A stretch of 64,000 bases of DNA from Artemia franciscana (GCF_032884065.1 NC_088868.1:494001-558000), one strand, 5' to 3'; shown: positions 1-13,493, numbered from the stretch's first letter. The notes: a model not told the origin generated them from the letters alone. Numbers and translations are program-made.

Positions 1-1737
1 TTGTAGTTTCCTCGCTTTGATCACAAGTTGAATTTTATCTCGGTATCACTGAAGACGGCTATTAGACACATTGCCTAGACATTCAATTAGCTTTCTCTAA
101 AATTTCCTCATTGCATTATCTTCTTCATTGTTTGTATAGGGATTTAACGGTAATTGAAAATTAACTTATGATATTGTTTAGATTGCGATATTTTAGATTT
201 TAGATTACGATTCAGTTTCCAGCATGTACACTTGACTATGGTATATTTTTCTTGAATTTTGGAAGAACTAAATCCAGTAAATTGTAAGCAGTAACTGTTA
301 CTTTAAATTTATGATAAGATTTAAATTGCTTATGATCTTTCTCATTCATATTGAAAGGACGTATGGAGATCGCTTAAAATAACATTAACTAATGTCTATG
401 GTACTTTGAAGGTCTTTGATGCTGGTAGTAAATTTTGGAATAGACGAAGCAAGTCATCTCCGAAGGTGATTGCTTTTTCCCAAATCATGCAAAGAACAAT
501 AGAAATTACTGATCTCACTTAGTGAATAGTGCTCGGAAGAAAGCCCCCCCCCCCAAAAAAAAAAAAATGCGAAACAGCTAGAGCTCAATCTGAAACTGAC
601 GAATTTGATTGGTATCTAGGTTAGGTATCGAGTGGTATCTATTGGTATCTAGACCTGTTCTATGCCTGACACAACAATGAAGTTAAGAGGCTTGAACCAA
701 AATCTTGGCACTTAGACCCTAAATTAGATGTACAGAGAGCCTAAAATCTATATCTCTTATTCAAAACAATCCATTGTTTTTATTTCTTTCTTCGCTATTG
801 TTTTTCTTAATACCCTATTTTATTTGTTTTTGCTTTCCTTTTTTTGCCATTTCACAGTTGTTTACTATTTGGTGTAGTGGGTAAAATACATTTTATTCAA
901 AATGAAAAGTTGCACTAGATTACCAAAAAAATTTTTCAGACTTATATTTAAGAAACATATTACAACAGAACATATATTTCTGAAAGCATATTTGAAATTA
1001 TCAATAACAGTTGCATCAGAAACATACTAAATATCAGTTCAGAAACATATTAACAATGTAGGCTATATTTACAATTAAAAATATGTAATAGTTCGGAATC
1101 TAGTGAAAATTAAATTTTAAAATACTTGTTTGCGTTTGCTTTACGTGGTAAGGTGGTAGATAAAAACTGCAGGCATCCACACGTGGGAGGGCGGCTGATT
1201 CCTCCTTCTTTTTCCGCCTAAATCCAGGTCCTATATAGTACTACTCAACACACAAGACGAAGGGGAGTATCTCCAAGATTGGTCTAAAGCACCCCATTCT
1301 ATAAAATTCGAAAAATAGTGGCATGCACATCTCATCTTTACCCCTCCCCCTCGCCCCGTTGGCTCTACTTTTTCCCCATTTTAACTCGTTATATTTTGAA
1401 TATATATTTGCATAATTAATCTTTTGAATCCTACAACGCCTCCCCCGAGATCAAAATAAAATGTTGTTCAATTGGTGGGCACTTATCAGATTTTGTTATT
1501 TTTTGGGGACAATCTTAGATTTTCCAGTTATTAATTTAATTCATTTTAATTATTTATTTTCCAATAATTCAGATTTCCCAATTTTCCAATGAAAATTTAT
1601 TTTCCAATTAATTATTCCAAGATTATAGCCTTCCACGAGTCAGGACCTCTTATTCCCTTTGAAGCATGCTTACTATGGCGACGAACACTCATTCTAAGTT
1701 AACTTTTTCATTTAAAAAACGTCTTTGAACTTCACAT

Positions 1738-2362
1738 TTGTTGCCCAGAATATCTCAAGCTCAAAACTTATAAGAGATAAAAAGAAGAATAAATTCAAAG
1801 AGCACTAATTTATATAAGGCCCACAATTCACAGCGTTTTAACAGTGTAGTCCAAGATAAAACGCCATGGTTGCCCAGTCGCATTGTTGCCCGGAATATCT
1901 CAAGCTCAAAACTTATAAGAGATAATAAGAAGAATAAATTCAAAGAGCACTAATTTATATAAGGCCCACAATTCACAGCGTTTTAACAGTGTAGTCCAAG
2001 ATAAAACGCCATGGTTGCCCAGTCGCATTGTTGCCCAGAACTTCACATTTGTTGCCCAGAATATCTCAAGCTCAAAACTTATAAGAGATAAAAAGAAGAA
2101 TAAATTCGAAGAGCACCAATTTATATAAGGTCCGTAATTCACAGTGTTTTAACAGTTTAGTCCAAGGTAAAAACGCCATGGTTGCCCAGTCAAATTGTTG
2201 CCCCGAACTTCACATTTTTTGTCCCAGATTATCTCAAGCTCAAAACTTATCAGAGATAAAAAAAAATAATTGAAAGAGCATTAATTTATATAAGGCCCGC
2301 AATTCATAGCGTTTTAACAGTTTAGGCCATTGTAAAAAAAAAACGCTATGGTTGCCCTGTCT
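1738..2362. repeat. Tandem repeat, about 4 copies of a 145-165 bp unit
   Basis: GTTGCCCAGAATATCTCAAG recurs at 1740, 1885, 2051 and (degenerate) about 2218. Each is followed by AATTTATATAAGGCCC and then AAACGCCATGG. Open frames here are products of the repeat and not genes. Confidence 0.8.
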
Positions 2363-2805
2363 CATTAAATTTTTAAATGAAGATGATAAATTTCGAAAGC
2401 AACCCTCTCCTTGAGGGTGTCTGGCTGATCTCTCCACGCAAAATCCACCCCACAGGTTTCCCCGGAGACATTTAACCCTGGAAAATCTCCCCATATGTAA
2501 AATTGAGCAGCCAAAGGAAAAGCAATACAAGCAAAAAAGAAAGAAGGAAAGAAGGGATTTATAATATTTTATCTACATTCTACAATACAAGTAGAATATA
2601 TGATGTAGAATGGCCAACAGTACAAGGTACTGTAGAATGGTCGTTTTTATTTTCATACTTTAATTTCTTTTTGTTCTTTTTTTATGTTTCTGGTGGTTAC
2701 TTATCACAACAGGATAAAATAAAGGCTAAACGAAATAAGTTTTTCCACAGAAGGGAAAACTCGAAAAAATTCTAAGGCATAAGCAAAATTGAAAATAAGT
2801 GTAAC

Positions 2806-3009
2806 CTTTGCTGCAGTAGGCTTTTGATCCCGTAATGAGTCAGATGTGGGTTTTGTTTCAGATGGGAGTGGCGTAGACAAGGCCACAGGCTCAGGTCTTT
2901 GACGCACAAATGCTTCCACTTCGTGCGCACTTCTTTGTTTACGTTTGTGTGCTTTTCTCAGTCGTGACTGTTCTGCGAGAGCATTGATCTGGTCCTGTAT
3001 GAACCGAAG
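2806..3009 (-). CDS. fs(1)h: BET bromodomain protein, coding exon 8 (QEQ coiled coil and basic stretch; gene continues left)
   Basis: 68 codons starting in phase 0 after a TTTGTAG acceptor. It begins LRFIQDQINALAEQ, which continues LQEQ of exon 7 in the pattern of the BET coiled coil (LQEQLRAVHEQLAAL in vertebrates). A basic stretch follows (RLRKAHKRKQRS), then a Pro/Ser/Thr-rich segment. The donor is taken at AAG/GTTACA, a weak site, so the 3' border is less sure than the others. The ET domain and C-terminus are not in the remaining 2.8 kb and must lie left of the window. Confidence 0.8.
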
Positions 3010-3322
3010 CTACAAAGGACAGACATGTTAATATGACAGAAAACGCAGTAGCTTAAAAAACAAACATAAACTCAAAATAAGACAGAGTTTATTGGTTCTT
3101 CACATGGTTGAAAATATTACCTGTTAAAGGTTCGATATTTCCTACTTTAGTAATTAAGACAGATAGGCATTTGAATGAGGCCTTGACCTTACTCACCTAT
3201 CCAATTACCTAGGACAATAGTGTAACTAAACATAGTCAACCAAAAAGACGGGTCCATAGACACGCAATATTGTCAATTGTAAATGTAAGCCACGATAAAC
3301 TTAAAAGTAAAACACCTCAAGT

Positions 3323-3754
3323 TACTTGTAGGATATAGCCCCGACCACTCAAGTTGGTTATCCATTGACACATTGTAGAACCGGTTTTTTCGTTAATTTC
3401 TTTCAGCTTAGTGTGAGACAAAGCAAAGAGAAGTGACAAAATAGATGAGAAATATATAATTTGGGATACATTTTTGCGAATTAGGGGGGGGGGGGGTAAA
3501 TTATCTGGACAGTGTGAAGTTACAAAACAATTCTTACTTCATAATATGCAGAATAAATACACCTAACACATTAGGAATGCACCTGCCATATTTTAACCAC
3601 ATCTCCGTAATGTGCAAATATATAGCCCAAATTTGTTTCTAAAGTAGTATATTTTTATCATATTTAAGTATATTTCATTAGAATTGATCGTCAGGGAAAA
3701 ACAGGTTCTACTTAGATGAAGAATATTAGGTCGGGGCTAAATCATACAAGTATC
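3323..3754. mobile_element. MITE-like element with terminal inverted repeats and direct repeats at the ends
   Basis: The left end reads TACTTGTAGGATATAGCC and then CCGACC. The right end, complemented, reads TACTTGTATGATTTAGCC and then CCGACC. A second inverted block, AGAACCGGTTTTT / AGAACCTGTTTTT, lies inside. Both ends are flanked by CACCTCAAGT (3313-3322 and 3755-3764), a 10 bp apparent target-site duplication. It is 432 bp and non-coding. A duplication of 9-11 bp is usual for Mutator-like elements; the superfamily call is inference. Confidence 0.65.
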
Positions 3755-4017
3755 CACCTCAAGTCTAATGAAATGTTTCAAAGTGATCACTGTATACCAT
3801 GGCCCTTCAGAGGAATACTCACTTGTCTGTGTGGGTTTCGGCACATTCAAATCCTGATCCCATGCAAAAAGACACACCTACCATAAGCTCCTTACGGTAT
3901 CCCTGTGATAGGTGCAGCATGTGAATACATACATTATATTAGATAGACTCCAAATCTCAGTCAATTTAAACTGCCCAAGAAAATTTTAAAAATTTAAAAA
4001 TTTATAAATAAGCAACA

Positions 4018-4655
4018 TTAAAAAATTAATGGAATAATTATTACATTAATGTAATGTGATACTATGTGATAAAAAATTACACAAGAAATTATGTGATTTT
4101 CTATAATTTTTGTCTTGATAGTTTCAAAATTGGGAAGTTTTAAGGACAGTATTACATTTTTGTCAGTGTTGCCACTTGAATCGTGAAAATAAATAAGCAA
4201 AACCAATAAGTAAAACTCACATCACATAAAATTATTACGTTAAGAAATTAATGTAATAATTATTACATTAATGTAATGTAACACTATGTGATAAAAAATT
4301 ACACAAGAAATTATGTGATTTTCTATGATTTTTGTCTTGATAGTTTCAAAATTGGGAAGTTTTAAGGACAGTATTACATTTTTGTCAGTGTTGCCACTTG
4401 AATCGTGAAAATAAATAAGCAAAACCAATAAGTAAAACTCACATCACATAAAATTATTACGTTAAGAAATTAATGTAATAATTATTACATCAATGTAATG
4501 TAACACTATGTGATAAAAAATTACACAGGAAATTATGTGATTTTCTATGATTTTTGTCTTGATAGTTTCAAAATTGGGAAGTTTTCAAGACAGTATTACA
4601 TTTTGATCAGTGTTGCCACTTGAACCGTGAAAATAAATAAGCAAAACTAATATTT
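4018..4655. repeat. Tandem repeat, 3 copies of a 222 bp unit
   Basis: Units start near 4021, 4243 and 4465. Each begins with the palindrome-rich TAATGTAATAATTATTACAT and includes GTCTTGATAGTTTCAAAATT and TGTTGCCACTTGAA. The copies are close to identical. Confidence 0.85.
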
Positions 4656-5454
4656 ATGGTTACGTCACGGCAACTGAAAATTCAACAATAGTTAACGTCT
4701 GTAAAAATAGAAAGAGTAGCAATCTATTCATCCCCAAAGACAACTACACCTTAGAAAGAAAGCTGCAACTTGAGCTATTCGACATCAAAAGGTATTAACT
4801 GATTTGTGATGATTTTCTACCAACTGTTTTGTTAATTGGGAACCCACTACTATCAAAAACTTCATAGCCACATATGAAGTCTTTTCGCACCAAAAATTGA
4901 ACATTAGATTTTGTTCATTATTCTTTGAAGGCATCAATGGTTGTGCAAGGTTCCGCTTAGCCCATTCTAATTTAACTTCATTTTTACTGTCCTTAGTATT
5001 GCAATCACCGGTCGTCTAGCTTCCAAGCCTGGTAACACCATGTGAGTTACCAGCGTAGTAATGGTTCCTCATCCTTTTTGTATACAAGTTGGTTAGGCGA
5101 AAATGGGTGGATGGTTTAGTTTTTCTCTTCGTACAGCAGCTTAAAATTATGCTCAAATTGATGCTGCTAATTGAATGAAGGTGGGTTGTATACCATCTGT
5201 TCCTCTATGACTGCCTCAACCATGCAAGTGAGCCCTTTAAGGTCACCTGTTTTATCTACCCCTAGCAGCCCTACCTCCGTCGTTTTTTAAATTCAAGACT
5301 TAGAATGCTCAATATCCCAAAGAAAACCATTATTGAATTCCTATCCACCATCCTTTAACAAAGGGTAAATAAAGCTTATCCTTGCCTTCGTCATGAAGAG
5401 ACATTCACTCGCCTCGGGGAATTACATGTCATATTAAGGACGATATCCCTTTTT

Positions 5455-5880
5455 AGTAGATCCATTTTAAATTTAGTTATCACCCGTGAAAAATTGGACT
5501 CTCACCTGACGGGGTGCATCAGTTTATAATGAATTCTAAAAGGTTTTCAATGCATTTGAAACTACAAAGGTTTTCAATGCATTTGAGACTACAGGTCAGG
5601 CTGAAATTGCCCCAGCTCCCCTTGTTACATACTGAAGACCTGACAGGTTAGATTAGACCCATTTTAAATCGAACTACCACCCGTGAAAAATTGGACTATC
5701 ATCTCACGGGAAGCATCATTTCATATTGAATTCTAACCGGTGATACTACGTGTCAGGCTGAGATTGCCCTAGCTCCTTTCGTTACATACTGAAGACCTTA
5801 CAAACTGAAGACCTGACAGGTTTGGTTAGGCCCGTTTTAAATCTAGCTCCCCTTGCTACAAGCCAACATGTGTCAGACTG
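5455..5880. repeat. Degenerate direct repeats, about 196 bp apart
   Basis: CACCCGTGAAAAATTGGACT occurs at about 5482 and 5680, followed by CATCA and GAATTCTAA in each. CTGAAGACCTGACAGGTT-type words and TTTTCAATGCATTTGA also recur. No coding sequence is seen in 4660-6150. Confidence 0.6.
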
Positions 5881-5929
5881 AGATCCTCACCACCAAATCA
5901 GAAAATTATAAGCCAGATTAGGTTATTTG

Positions 5930-6085
5930 GCTTTTGGAATAGAAACACAAGCTAGAGGAATTGTTCAGCTCCGTTTCTTATGTGGCTTTAGGAATAAAAT
6001 CACAGGCTAGATTAATCATTCAGCTCCGTTTCATATGTGGCTTTTGGAATAAAATCACAGGCTAGAGGAGTCGTTCAGCTCGGTT
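5930..6085. repeat. Tandem repeat, 3 copies of about 54 bp
   Basis: GTTCAGCTCCGTTT (with variants) occurs at about 5963, 6017 and 6072, each preceded by ATCACAGGCTAGA-type sequence and followed by TTTGGCTTTTGGAAT-type sequence. Confidence 0.7.
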
Positions 6086-6149
6086 TATAATATTATCTGC
6101 AATTTGAAGTTCATAGAACATAATTATGAAATGTGATTCTATCTCATAT

Positions 6150-6425
6150 TTAGGACTATCATGGAGGATATATTGAGATGGCTAGGACACATTTTATGAT
6201 TGAAAGATGACAGATTGCCAGAGTCTTCTTTTTGGCCGTTGATCTGCAACTGAACGAAAGGCAGGTCTGAATGGAGTGGCAGAGGGTCATAAGGAAGGAC
6301 TCGAAGGAAGCTAGGACCTCTTTAGAAGGGGTAAAGAGTGAAGCTTTGAATAGATCGGAATGGAGGAAGAACATGTGGAGCTGTGTTGGACTCGGGCCAT
6401 TTGGTGCTGCAGTGACTGGTTAGTA
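6150..6425 (+). mobile_element. LINE 3'-end relic (RWLGH type)
   Basis: The plus-strand translation gives RWLGH, KDDRLPESS, then in shifting frames GRSEWSGR and RNGGRTCGAVLDSG. This is the typical C-terminal block of many metazoan LINE polyproteins (RWLGHV.RM...R.P, GRP..W, ...W). It is broken by several frameshifts and a stop. The family cannot be fixed from this remnant. Confidence 0.55.
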
Positions 6426-7550
6426 GTAGAAATAATTCTGAAATTTCTGATCAGTTGGACCCCATAAACATGGCTGATAATCCCAAAGACATTCTCCCAA
6501 CAATTTAACCTAGCAATACAGACCCACAAACACCGTGGAGACACCTCAGTGGTGACGATTAATCCAAGAGTAGCTAATCCTTGCAATATTTGTGTAAATT
6601 TTACTTAACACCAAAATAAATTCGACTTGAAAGAATTTTGAATATGTTTATAGTTAACTTTTTTTTTTTAGGGGTCAAAGTTTGGTCTGTACAAACACTC
6701 AAGTACCAAACTCATCTTTTCTTCCCCTCTCCACCGGAGGAAAATCACACCACCCCGTAAATAACGAAATTGTAAGAATCACCCCACCCTCAACACCCAG
6801 CCTTTTTTATTTCATCAAGGCCATGCAAAAAAAAAATCCCTTCAGAGGTCTTGGAACACAGTTCGACGGTTAACGAACCCTTTAAAACACCAACACTACT
6901 TCTCTTCTTTAATCACCCCCTGACCTCCTTGATTGAACAAGAGCTATCACCCTGTTCCAAAACTATATTCAAATTTTTAGAAACCCCCCTAAAACTACCC
7001 CACTTTCTCGAACTCAAACAATCAATTTCCCTAATATAAAAATTGGCCCTATACTTCCAAACCCTGTCACAATCCATCAATTTTTTGATAAACTTGGGAC
7101 ATCGTTCCAACGATGGAAGCAACGGCGTAACATATCCTAATCAGATTATGCCCATACTCCTGTTGTTCCCTGTCAAACTAACTTTTACTCAGAAAACTAC
7201 CTACTGCCTCCTTTTCCCTTGGGCCCATTGTAATCTGCTCCCATAATTCTAGTTTCCAAGCAGACCCCAATCTTCACCTAAAAAAGATGACTGTTGTTAT
7301 CTTTTTCTTACTCTAGAGTTCTTTACTAGAGGAAAACTCTTAAGAGTCCCCCCTACTCTTATCTGGCCCCATCAATCGACCAAAAAATTGTTTTACTTTC
7401 TCAGAGTTTCAATTTGCAAGCAGATTAAGCTTGTATTAAGTCATGACAAAATGACTGAACTTGAGGCTTCACAAGCTGACCATCTACTTCACAACCTGAT
7501 TTGTGTACAGAAATCGAACATAAAAATAACATAATTACTGCAAGAGGTAT

Positions 7551-8118
7551 GAGCACAGAATCCTGATAAATTGAAAAGAGAGGTGTAATACTGGTAATAC
7601 TAGGTGTAATACATACTGTAAGGGAGGTGTGAGCACAGAATCCTGATAAATTGAAAAGAGAGGTGTAATACTAGTAATACTAGGTGTAATACATACTGTA
7701 AGGGAGGTGTGAGCACAGAATCCTGATAAATTGAAAAGAGAGGTGTAATACTAGTAATACTAGGTGTAATACATACTGTAATGGAGGTGTGAACACGGAA
7801 CCCTGATAAATTGAAAAGAGAGGTGTAATACTAGTAATACTAGGCGTAATACATACTGTAAGGGAGGTGTGAGCACAGAATCCTGATAAATTGAAAAGAG
7901 AGGTGTAATACTGGTAATACTAGGTGTAATACATACTGTAAGCACAGAATCCTGATAAATTGAAAAGAGAGGTGTAATACTAGTAATACTAGGTGTAATA
8001 CATACTGTAAGGGAGGTGTGAGCACAGAATCCTGATAAATTGAAAAGAGATGTGTAATACTAGTAATACTAGGTGTAATACATACTGTAAGGGAGGTGTG
8101 AGCACAGAATCCTGATCA
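7551..8118. repeat. Tandem repeat, about 7 copies of an 80 bp unit
   Basis: GAGCACAGAATCCTGATAAA recurs at about 7551, 7631, 7711, 7791, 7871, 7941 (one shortened unit), 8019 and 8099. Units are nearly identical, with AGGTGTAATACTAGTAATAC between. Confidence 0.9.
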
Positions 8119-8394
8119 ACTGGAAATTAATAACCACTTCCAATTCATAGAACATCAACCTCATGACAACACCCGAGATCAAAAGGGAGTTGAAATTTAT
8201 AATTTGTATATAATCATTTTTCCTCTAGTTAATTCTTGTACCCAACGATTCAGATTGTGATCAAATCATTCAGGTTTATAGCGCTGGACACAGACTGCAA
8301 TTCTACCATAAACTGTGATGCCGACAGTGATCTTTACTAATCCCCAAACGCCAGTGTTAGTCTAGCTTGATTAAGTCTATACAGATTAATATAT

Positions 8395-8762
<368 letters not shown>

Positions 8763-8859
8763 ATATAGATATAAAGTCTATATAGATTATTCTTGATAGT
8801 ATAGCCAAATGATTAAGAGTTAGTTTGCATTTTTTTAAACTAAACAGACAATACAAATA

Positions 8860-10490
8860 CCCAGTACCGACCTAGACTTTATTTGAAGGGGGAGTTACCA
8901 TTTTGGAATGAAGCCAAATTTGAGTTATAACGATAGCTTTTCTCCAAATAACAAAAAATAATACAATGATGTGTTATTTCAAGGCCATGAAATTTAGACG
9001 AAACTAAATAAATATTTGGACTTTATTTCTAAGACCGTTTTCAGCCAAACAGATATAAAATTAAATTTGTATCAAAATATGTTACAATTAAAACTAATAA
9101 TAAAACAGTTCCAACATCATAACTTGAATCAAGTTCAGCAAGGATAACAAAGAAGAAATAAACAAGGCAACTCATTCAACAAAAAAAAAGTTTTCAAATC
9201 AAACCTTGTTTTATTTAGTAGCTAGCCTCATGGGCATTATTGATACAGGTACTAAGTGATTAACTATTAGTTTTCCATATAACACATTATATAATTATTT
9301 ATATTATATTATATTATTGTTTATAATATATTATATTATATTATATTATATATTATTTTATAGTTTCCAGCTAACCTTTATGGGTTTCCAAAAGTGCATT
9401 ACGAGTCAACTGGAAAAAATCAGTTAGGATTAAAATAAGCCTTCTTATGCAGAGTAAAAACGTCCGAAAACAACTCCATGTAAATATATAAAAAAAGAAA
9501 TATCTAGATATACTCCTTCATTTTATGAACACAAAGTCAAACATTTGCTTCCAAATATGAAAAAAAAACAATGGTATATTAGAATAAAAACATTTGTGGG
9601 AGTCTAAAACAATATTTATTTTCATCTCCAAGAAGAAATCAATTTTTAATAAAAAAAAAATAAATTCCTCCATAGTAAAGAGCCCCCGTTCCCTCTCTTA
9701 TGACACTCCTCACTATTAACTTCTCTCAAATTGTGAACGAGCAGACAAAAATAGACATTAGGGTAGAACAAGTAATAACATTTGCGGATAAACTTTCGGG
9801 ACCTTTGATCTTAATTTTATATTTAAAATATGCTTAAAATATGACTATTATAATAATGATATTTCACAACGCACAAATGTCACATTCTCCCTAATTTAAC
9901 CCCCTGAAAATTTTAAAATCATGCTGTTTTAAAAATTTCCTGCTGTTTCTGCGCCCAATTCTTGAGTTGGGTATTCCAAAGAAGTATCCCCCTTTTCCAA
10001 GTATACCCCCCCCTCAGTTTTGCTCTTTAAAATCCTCAAATTATATTCAAATAAGTTTTCCACAGAAAGCTACAGAAAAACTTTATCCCTCTAAATAATC
10101 CATATTTTAAATAAATGAACCTCCTCCTCCCCCGCCCCCCTGCTTACCAATCAATGTGCACAGTTCAATTCACTAATTTGTACTGAAATGTGTAGTCTAT
10201 AGTCTAAAAATTCATACCAGTGATTCCAGGGAATCACTGGTACAAAACGGTACTGGAATCACTGGTACAATACAAAAACGAATTTCGTGGTTGTTGAAAA
10301 AAAAAAATATCCGTTGTAATTCTATTTAGCTTGGATTAATTAGTTTAATTAATTGGATTAATTGCCAAATCAAAATTTACATTTTCATTTTCATTTTGAA
10401 TCAGCTTTTGAGTCTCAAGTTGTTTAAATAAAATCTCTCTGGTCATCTGAGGTGCATTTATGTACCAAACAATCATTTGATTTTGCTTTC
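8860..10490. other. Non-coding stretch (BET intron)
   Basis: AT-rich sequence with a (TTATA)n run at about 9290-9362, short homopolymers and C-runs. I see no exon, RNA gene or clear element here. Confidence 0.6.
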
Positions 10491-10514
10491 CAGTGCTTCT
10501 AGCAAGAGAAGCAT

Positions 10515-11045
10515 ATGTCAACAAAAGCGAGTGTCAGCTGTTTTTAGCAAAAGATTCATGCCACATTTAGTTATAAATGTGGCAACAAATATGGCAACCC
10601 CTCATTTGTGGCAACATAAATTTGGCAACAAAAGCGAGTGTCAGCTGTTTTAGCAAAAGATTCATGCCACATTTAGTTATAAATGTGGCAACCCCTCATT
10701 TGTGGCAACATAAATGTGTCAACAAAAGCGAGTGTCGGCTGTTTTTAGCAAAAGATTCATGCCACATTTAGGTATAAATGTGGCAACCCCTTATTTGTGG
10801 TAACATAAATGTGGCAACAAAAGCGAGTATCAGCTGTTTTAGCAAAAGATTCATGCCACATTTAGTTATAAATATGGCAACCCCTCATTTGTGGCAACAT
10901 AAATGTGGCAACAAAAGCGAGTGTCAGCTAGATTCATGCCACATTTAGTTATAAATGTGGCAGCCCTCATTTGTGGCAACATAAATGTGGCAACAAAAGC
11001 GAGTGTCAGCTGTTTTTAGCAAAAGATTCATGCCACATTTAGTTT
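10515..11045. repeat. Tandem repeat, about 6 copies of 80-107 bp
   Basis: AACAAAAGCGAGTGTCAGCT recurs at about 10520, 10627, 10722, 10816, 10911 and 10992. Each is followed by AAAGATTCATGCCACATTTA and by GGCAACCCCTCATTTGTGG in most units. Unit length varies by internal deletions. Confidence 0.85.
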
Positions 11046-11592
11046 GATTCCACTCACTAGCAATATAATGAAAGAAAAATTATAATGGATGGTAGTTTAG
11101 TAGGAGTAATTAGTTGATAAGCTTATATAGATTACTTAATTCTATTTTTTAAGTTCTGATTCATTTATTCAAAAATTCTTTTTTTTTTGGTACAAAAAAC
11201 TTGAAAAAATACGTCAAAAGTTAGTTCATATTCATTTGGTTGCGTTTTCATATGTTGAACCAGCATTTTGGGGAGTAATTAGTTAATAAGCTTATATAGA
11301 TTACTTAATTCTATTTTTTAAGTTGAGACATCGCAGTTTGGCGCAAAAACTTTTAGAGGGAAATAGTTTTTTTAAATAAAATTTCTTATGTAAATTTGGA
11401 AAATAAATTTATCAAAGTAGTCAAAGAATTATAAAGAATTTTCGGAAGAACTTATTTTCTAGGTTTTTTCAGAGATACAGGTTGTTGTTTTTTTTAACAA
11501 CCAACAATACAACCAAACACTTTGCCCCTCTTAAGCTTCCACTTGCTTGGAGTAACACCTTAAACATAGAAAAAAAAATTAAAGAAGAGAAG

Positions 11593-11720
11593 AAACCTTG
11601 TGACAGCGTAGTGGATAAGCGCTGGTCTCATGATCTATGGGTCAGCGGTTCAATCCCTCGTGTCGCAAGGAAATTGTCGATTACTAAAGAAGAGAAGAAA
11701 GGAAGAAAGAAAAACAAATC
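11593..11720 (+). mobile_element. tRNA-derived SINE-like sequence
   Basis: An A-box-like TAGTGGATAAGCGCTGG (about 11609-11625) is followed about 20 bases later by a B-box-like GGTTCAATCCC (11647-11657), the RNA polymerase III promoter arrangement of tRNA genes. No proper acceptor or T stem can be formed. The segment is followed by an A/G-rich tail (GAAGAGAAGAAAGG). This fits a short tRNA-derived SINE and not a working tRNA. Confidence 0.5.
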
Positions 11721-11954
11721 TTAAAATAAAGACTTCCGTTTTTGCAGTTTCGTTGTAAAATATGGATATTCAGAGTCAGGAATGGATACAAATTTAAGGT
11801 GAGGGATGACGTGGGTAACTATAAAATTGTGGCTCCTCTGTAAGTGTTATTTGTCCTTCCAAACCTGTAATTAGTGCAATTTACGACCTTTTATGGTCCT
11901 AAAATCACCCAATAATTATAATAATAATATCTAAAATCTACACAATATCTTTAT

Positions 11955-13280
11955 CATATTGTGAAATGTTGGCACTTCCGCATTTTATTACACCCAACCT
12001 TTAATCTTACACAATAGTTTTTTTATTATTATGGAAGGCTGCCAAGTTTGCGACTGAAAACAATACCAGGAACCTCTATGTGGATGTAACCCTTTTCCTC
12101 CTACAAAATAATCTAAACTGTGTTTCCAGACGAATAGCCAGGATTCCTTGGTGGCGTCGTCCCTATGCAGCTTGATGCGGCATGGGTGGAATGAATTCCT
12201 ACCAACAAATAATCAGGTATCATTCCCGCCAGGCACGTACGCAGGAATTTTTTTCGAGGGGGGGGGGCAAAAGCTTCGAAACAGCAGATATAAAGTAGCA
12301 CGTTTTTATTTAGTAATGCAAAAAGCACGTATATCGGAGAATACAGATTAACTTTAATCCGTAGTATTGTAGCGGATGGGGGGAAGAAGACTGAAAGCCT
12401 CAAAAGTTCGTTTTAGGCTCAGGTTATGTTCATAGAGATTTAGAACCAGTGATTAATCTATTATATCCCACTGAAAGAGAAATTTTAGGGTTAACAGTGC
12501 AATATGGGTGCTGCGGAGGGTAGTTCTTCTATTGCAAAAACGTAGATTTTAATGAAAAATGATAGTTTCCAAAATTGATCCATTAAAAGCTGTACTTTTT
12601 ATCCTGAAAAGGGAAAATAAACGCTCTAATATCAAGAATAATTCTATTTTGCTGTGGAAAGCAAACTCTACAAAAAAAATAATAGTACAATTGCTAATTA
12701 CTTCAAAAAGAGTAAAAATTTAGACAGAAAATGGATTAATAATTGGGCAGTGACTTGACCGAATAATTGCATGCAGTAAAATCCCCCAAAAAAGGTTTCA
12801 CATATGTATCTAGATTCTTAATAAATGTCCTATTTTTGCCAGAAATCCCAAGAAACCATGGGAAAATTAAACATTTCACAAAATTTCGGGGGGGGGCCGA
12901 AGCCCCCTCCTGCCTACGTGTCAGATTCCCGCCATTGCTTTCAGCTCCATTATCGATGTCTAACGTAGTGTTTTGAGTATTTTATGCTGTGGATAATCTT
13001 TAGATGGTTAAAATCTCTCCTCATCCCACGATAAATTACACAATATCTTTATCATATGTTGAAATGTTGGGACTTCTGCATCTTATTACACCCAACCTTT
13101 AACCTTAAGCAATAGTTTTTTAATTATTATAGAACGTTGCCAAATTTGCGACTGAAGACAATGCCAGGAACCTCTATATGGATGTAACCCTTTTCCTCCT
13201 ACAAATTAGTCCAAATTGTGTTTCCAGTCGAATAGCCAGGATTCCTTGGTGGTGTTGTCCCTATGCAGCTTATGATAAAA
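11955..13280. repeat. Pair of dispersed direct repeats, about 240 bp each
   Basis: 11960-12180 and 13034-13275 are about 85-90 percent alike by eye. Both contain ACACCCAACCTTTAA, CAGGAACCTCTAT, GGATGTAACCCTTTTCCTCC and CGAATAGCCAGGATTCCTTGG. They lie about 1075 bp apart in the same orientation with unrelated, non-coding sequence between. They could be the ends of a composite element, but no LTR hallmarks (TG...CA ends, primer-binding site) are evident. Confidence 0.55.
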
Positions 13281-13493
13281 TAGTTTTCAGCATTTCGTGA
13301 GGGAGGATTTAACACTTGTGGGGGAATCTTCGGTGGTGTCAAATGAACCTTTGGACAGAACGGAGTAGAAGGATGTGTCAAACTAAGTCACTATGCTGGA
13401 GGGATGACTGAATAATGATGGTGGTTACAGCTGCTATTTCGGCAAGGAAGAAATATCAACAATTACGTAAGTTATTATGTAACAAAAAATTAC

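Noticed and set aside
6682..7246. Several overlapping plus-strand frames (60-70 residues)
   Set aside because: No splice structure or recognisable motif; they overlap each other and a minus-strand frame in the same AT-rich stretch.
11955..13280. LTR retrotransposon with 240 bp LTRs
   Set aside because: No TG...CA ends, primer-binding site, polypurine tract or gag/pol frame between the repeats.
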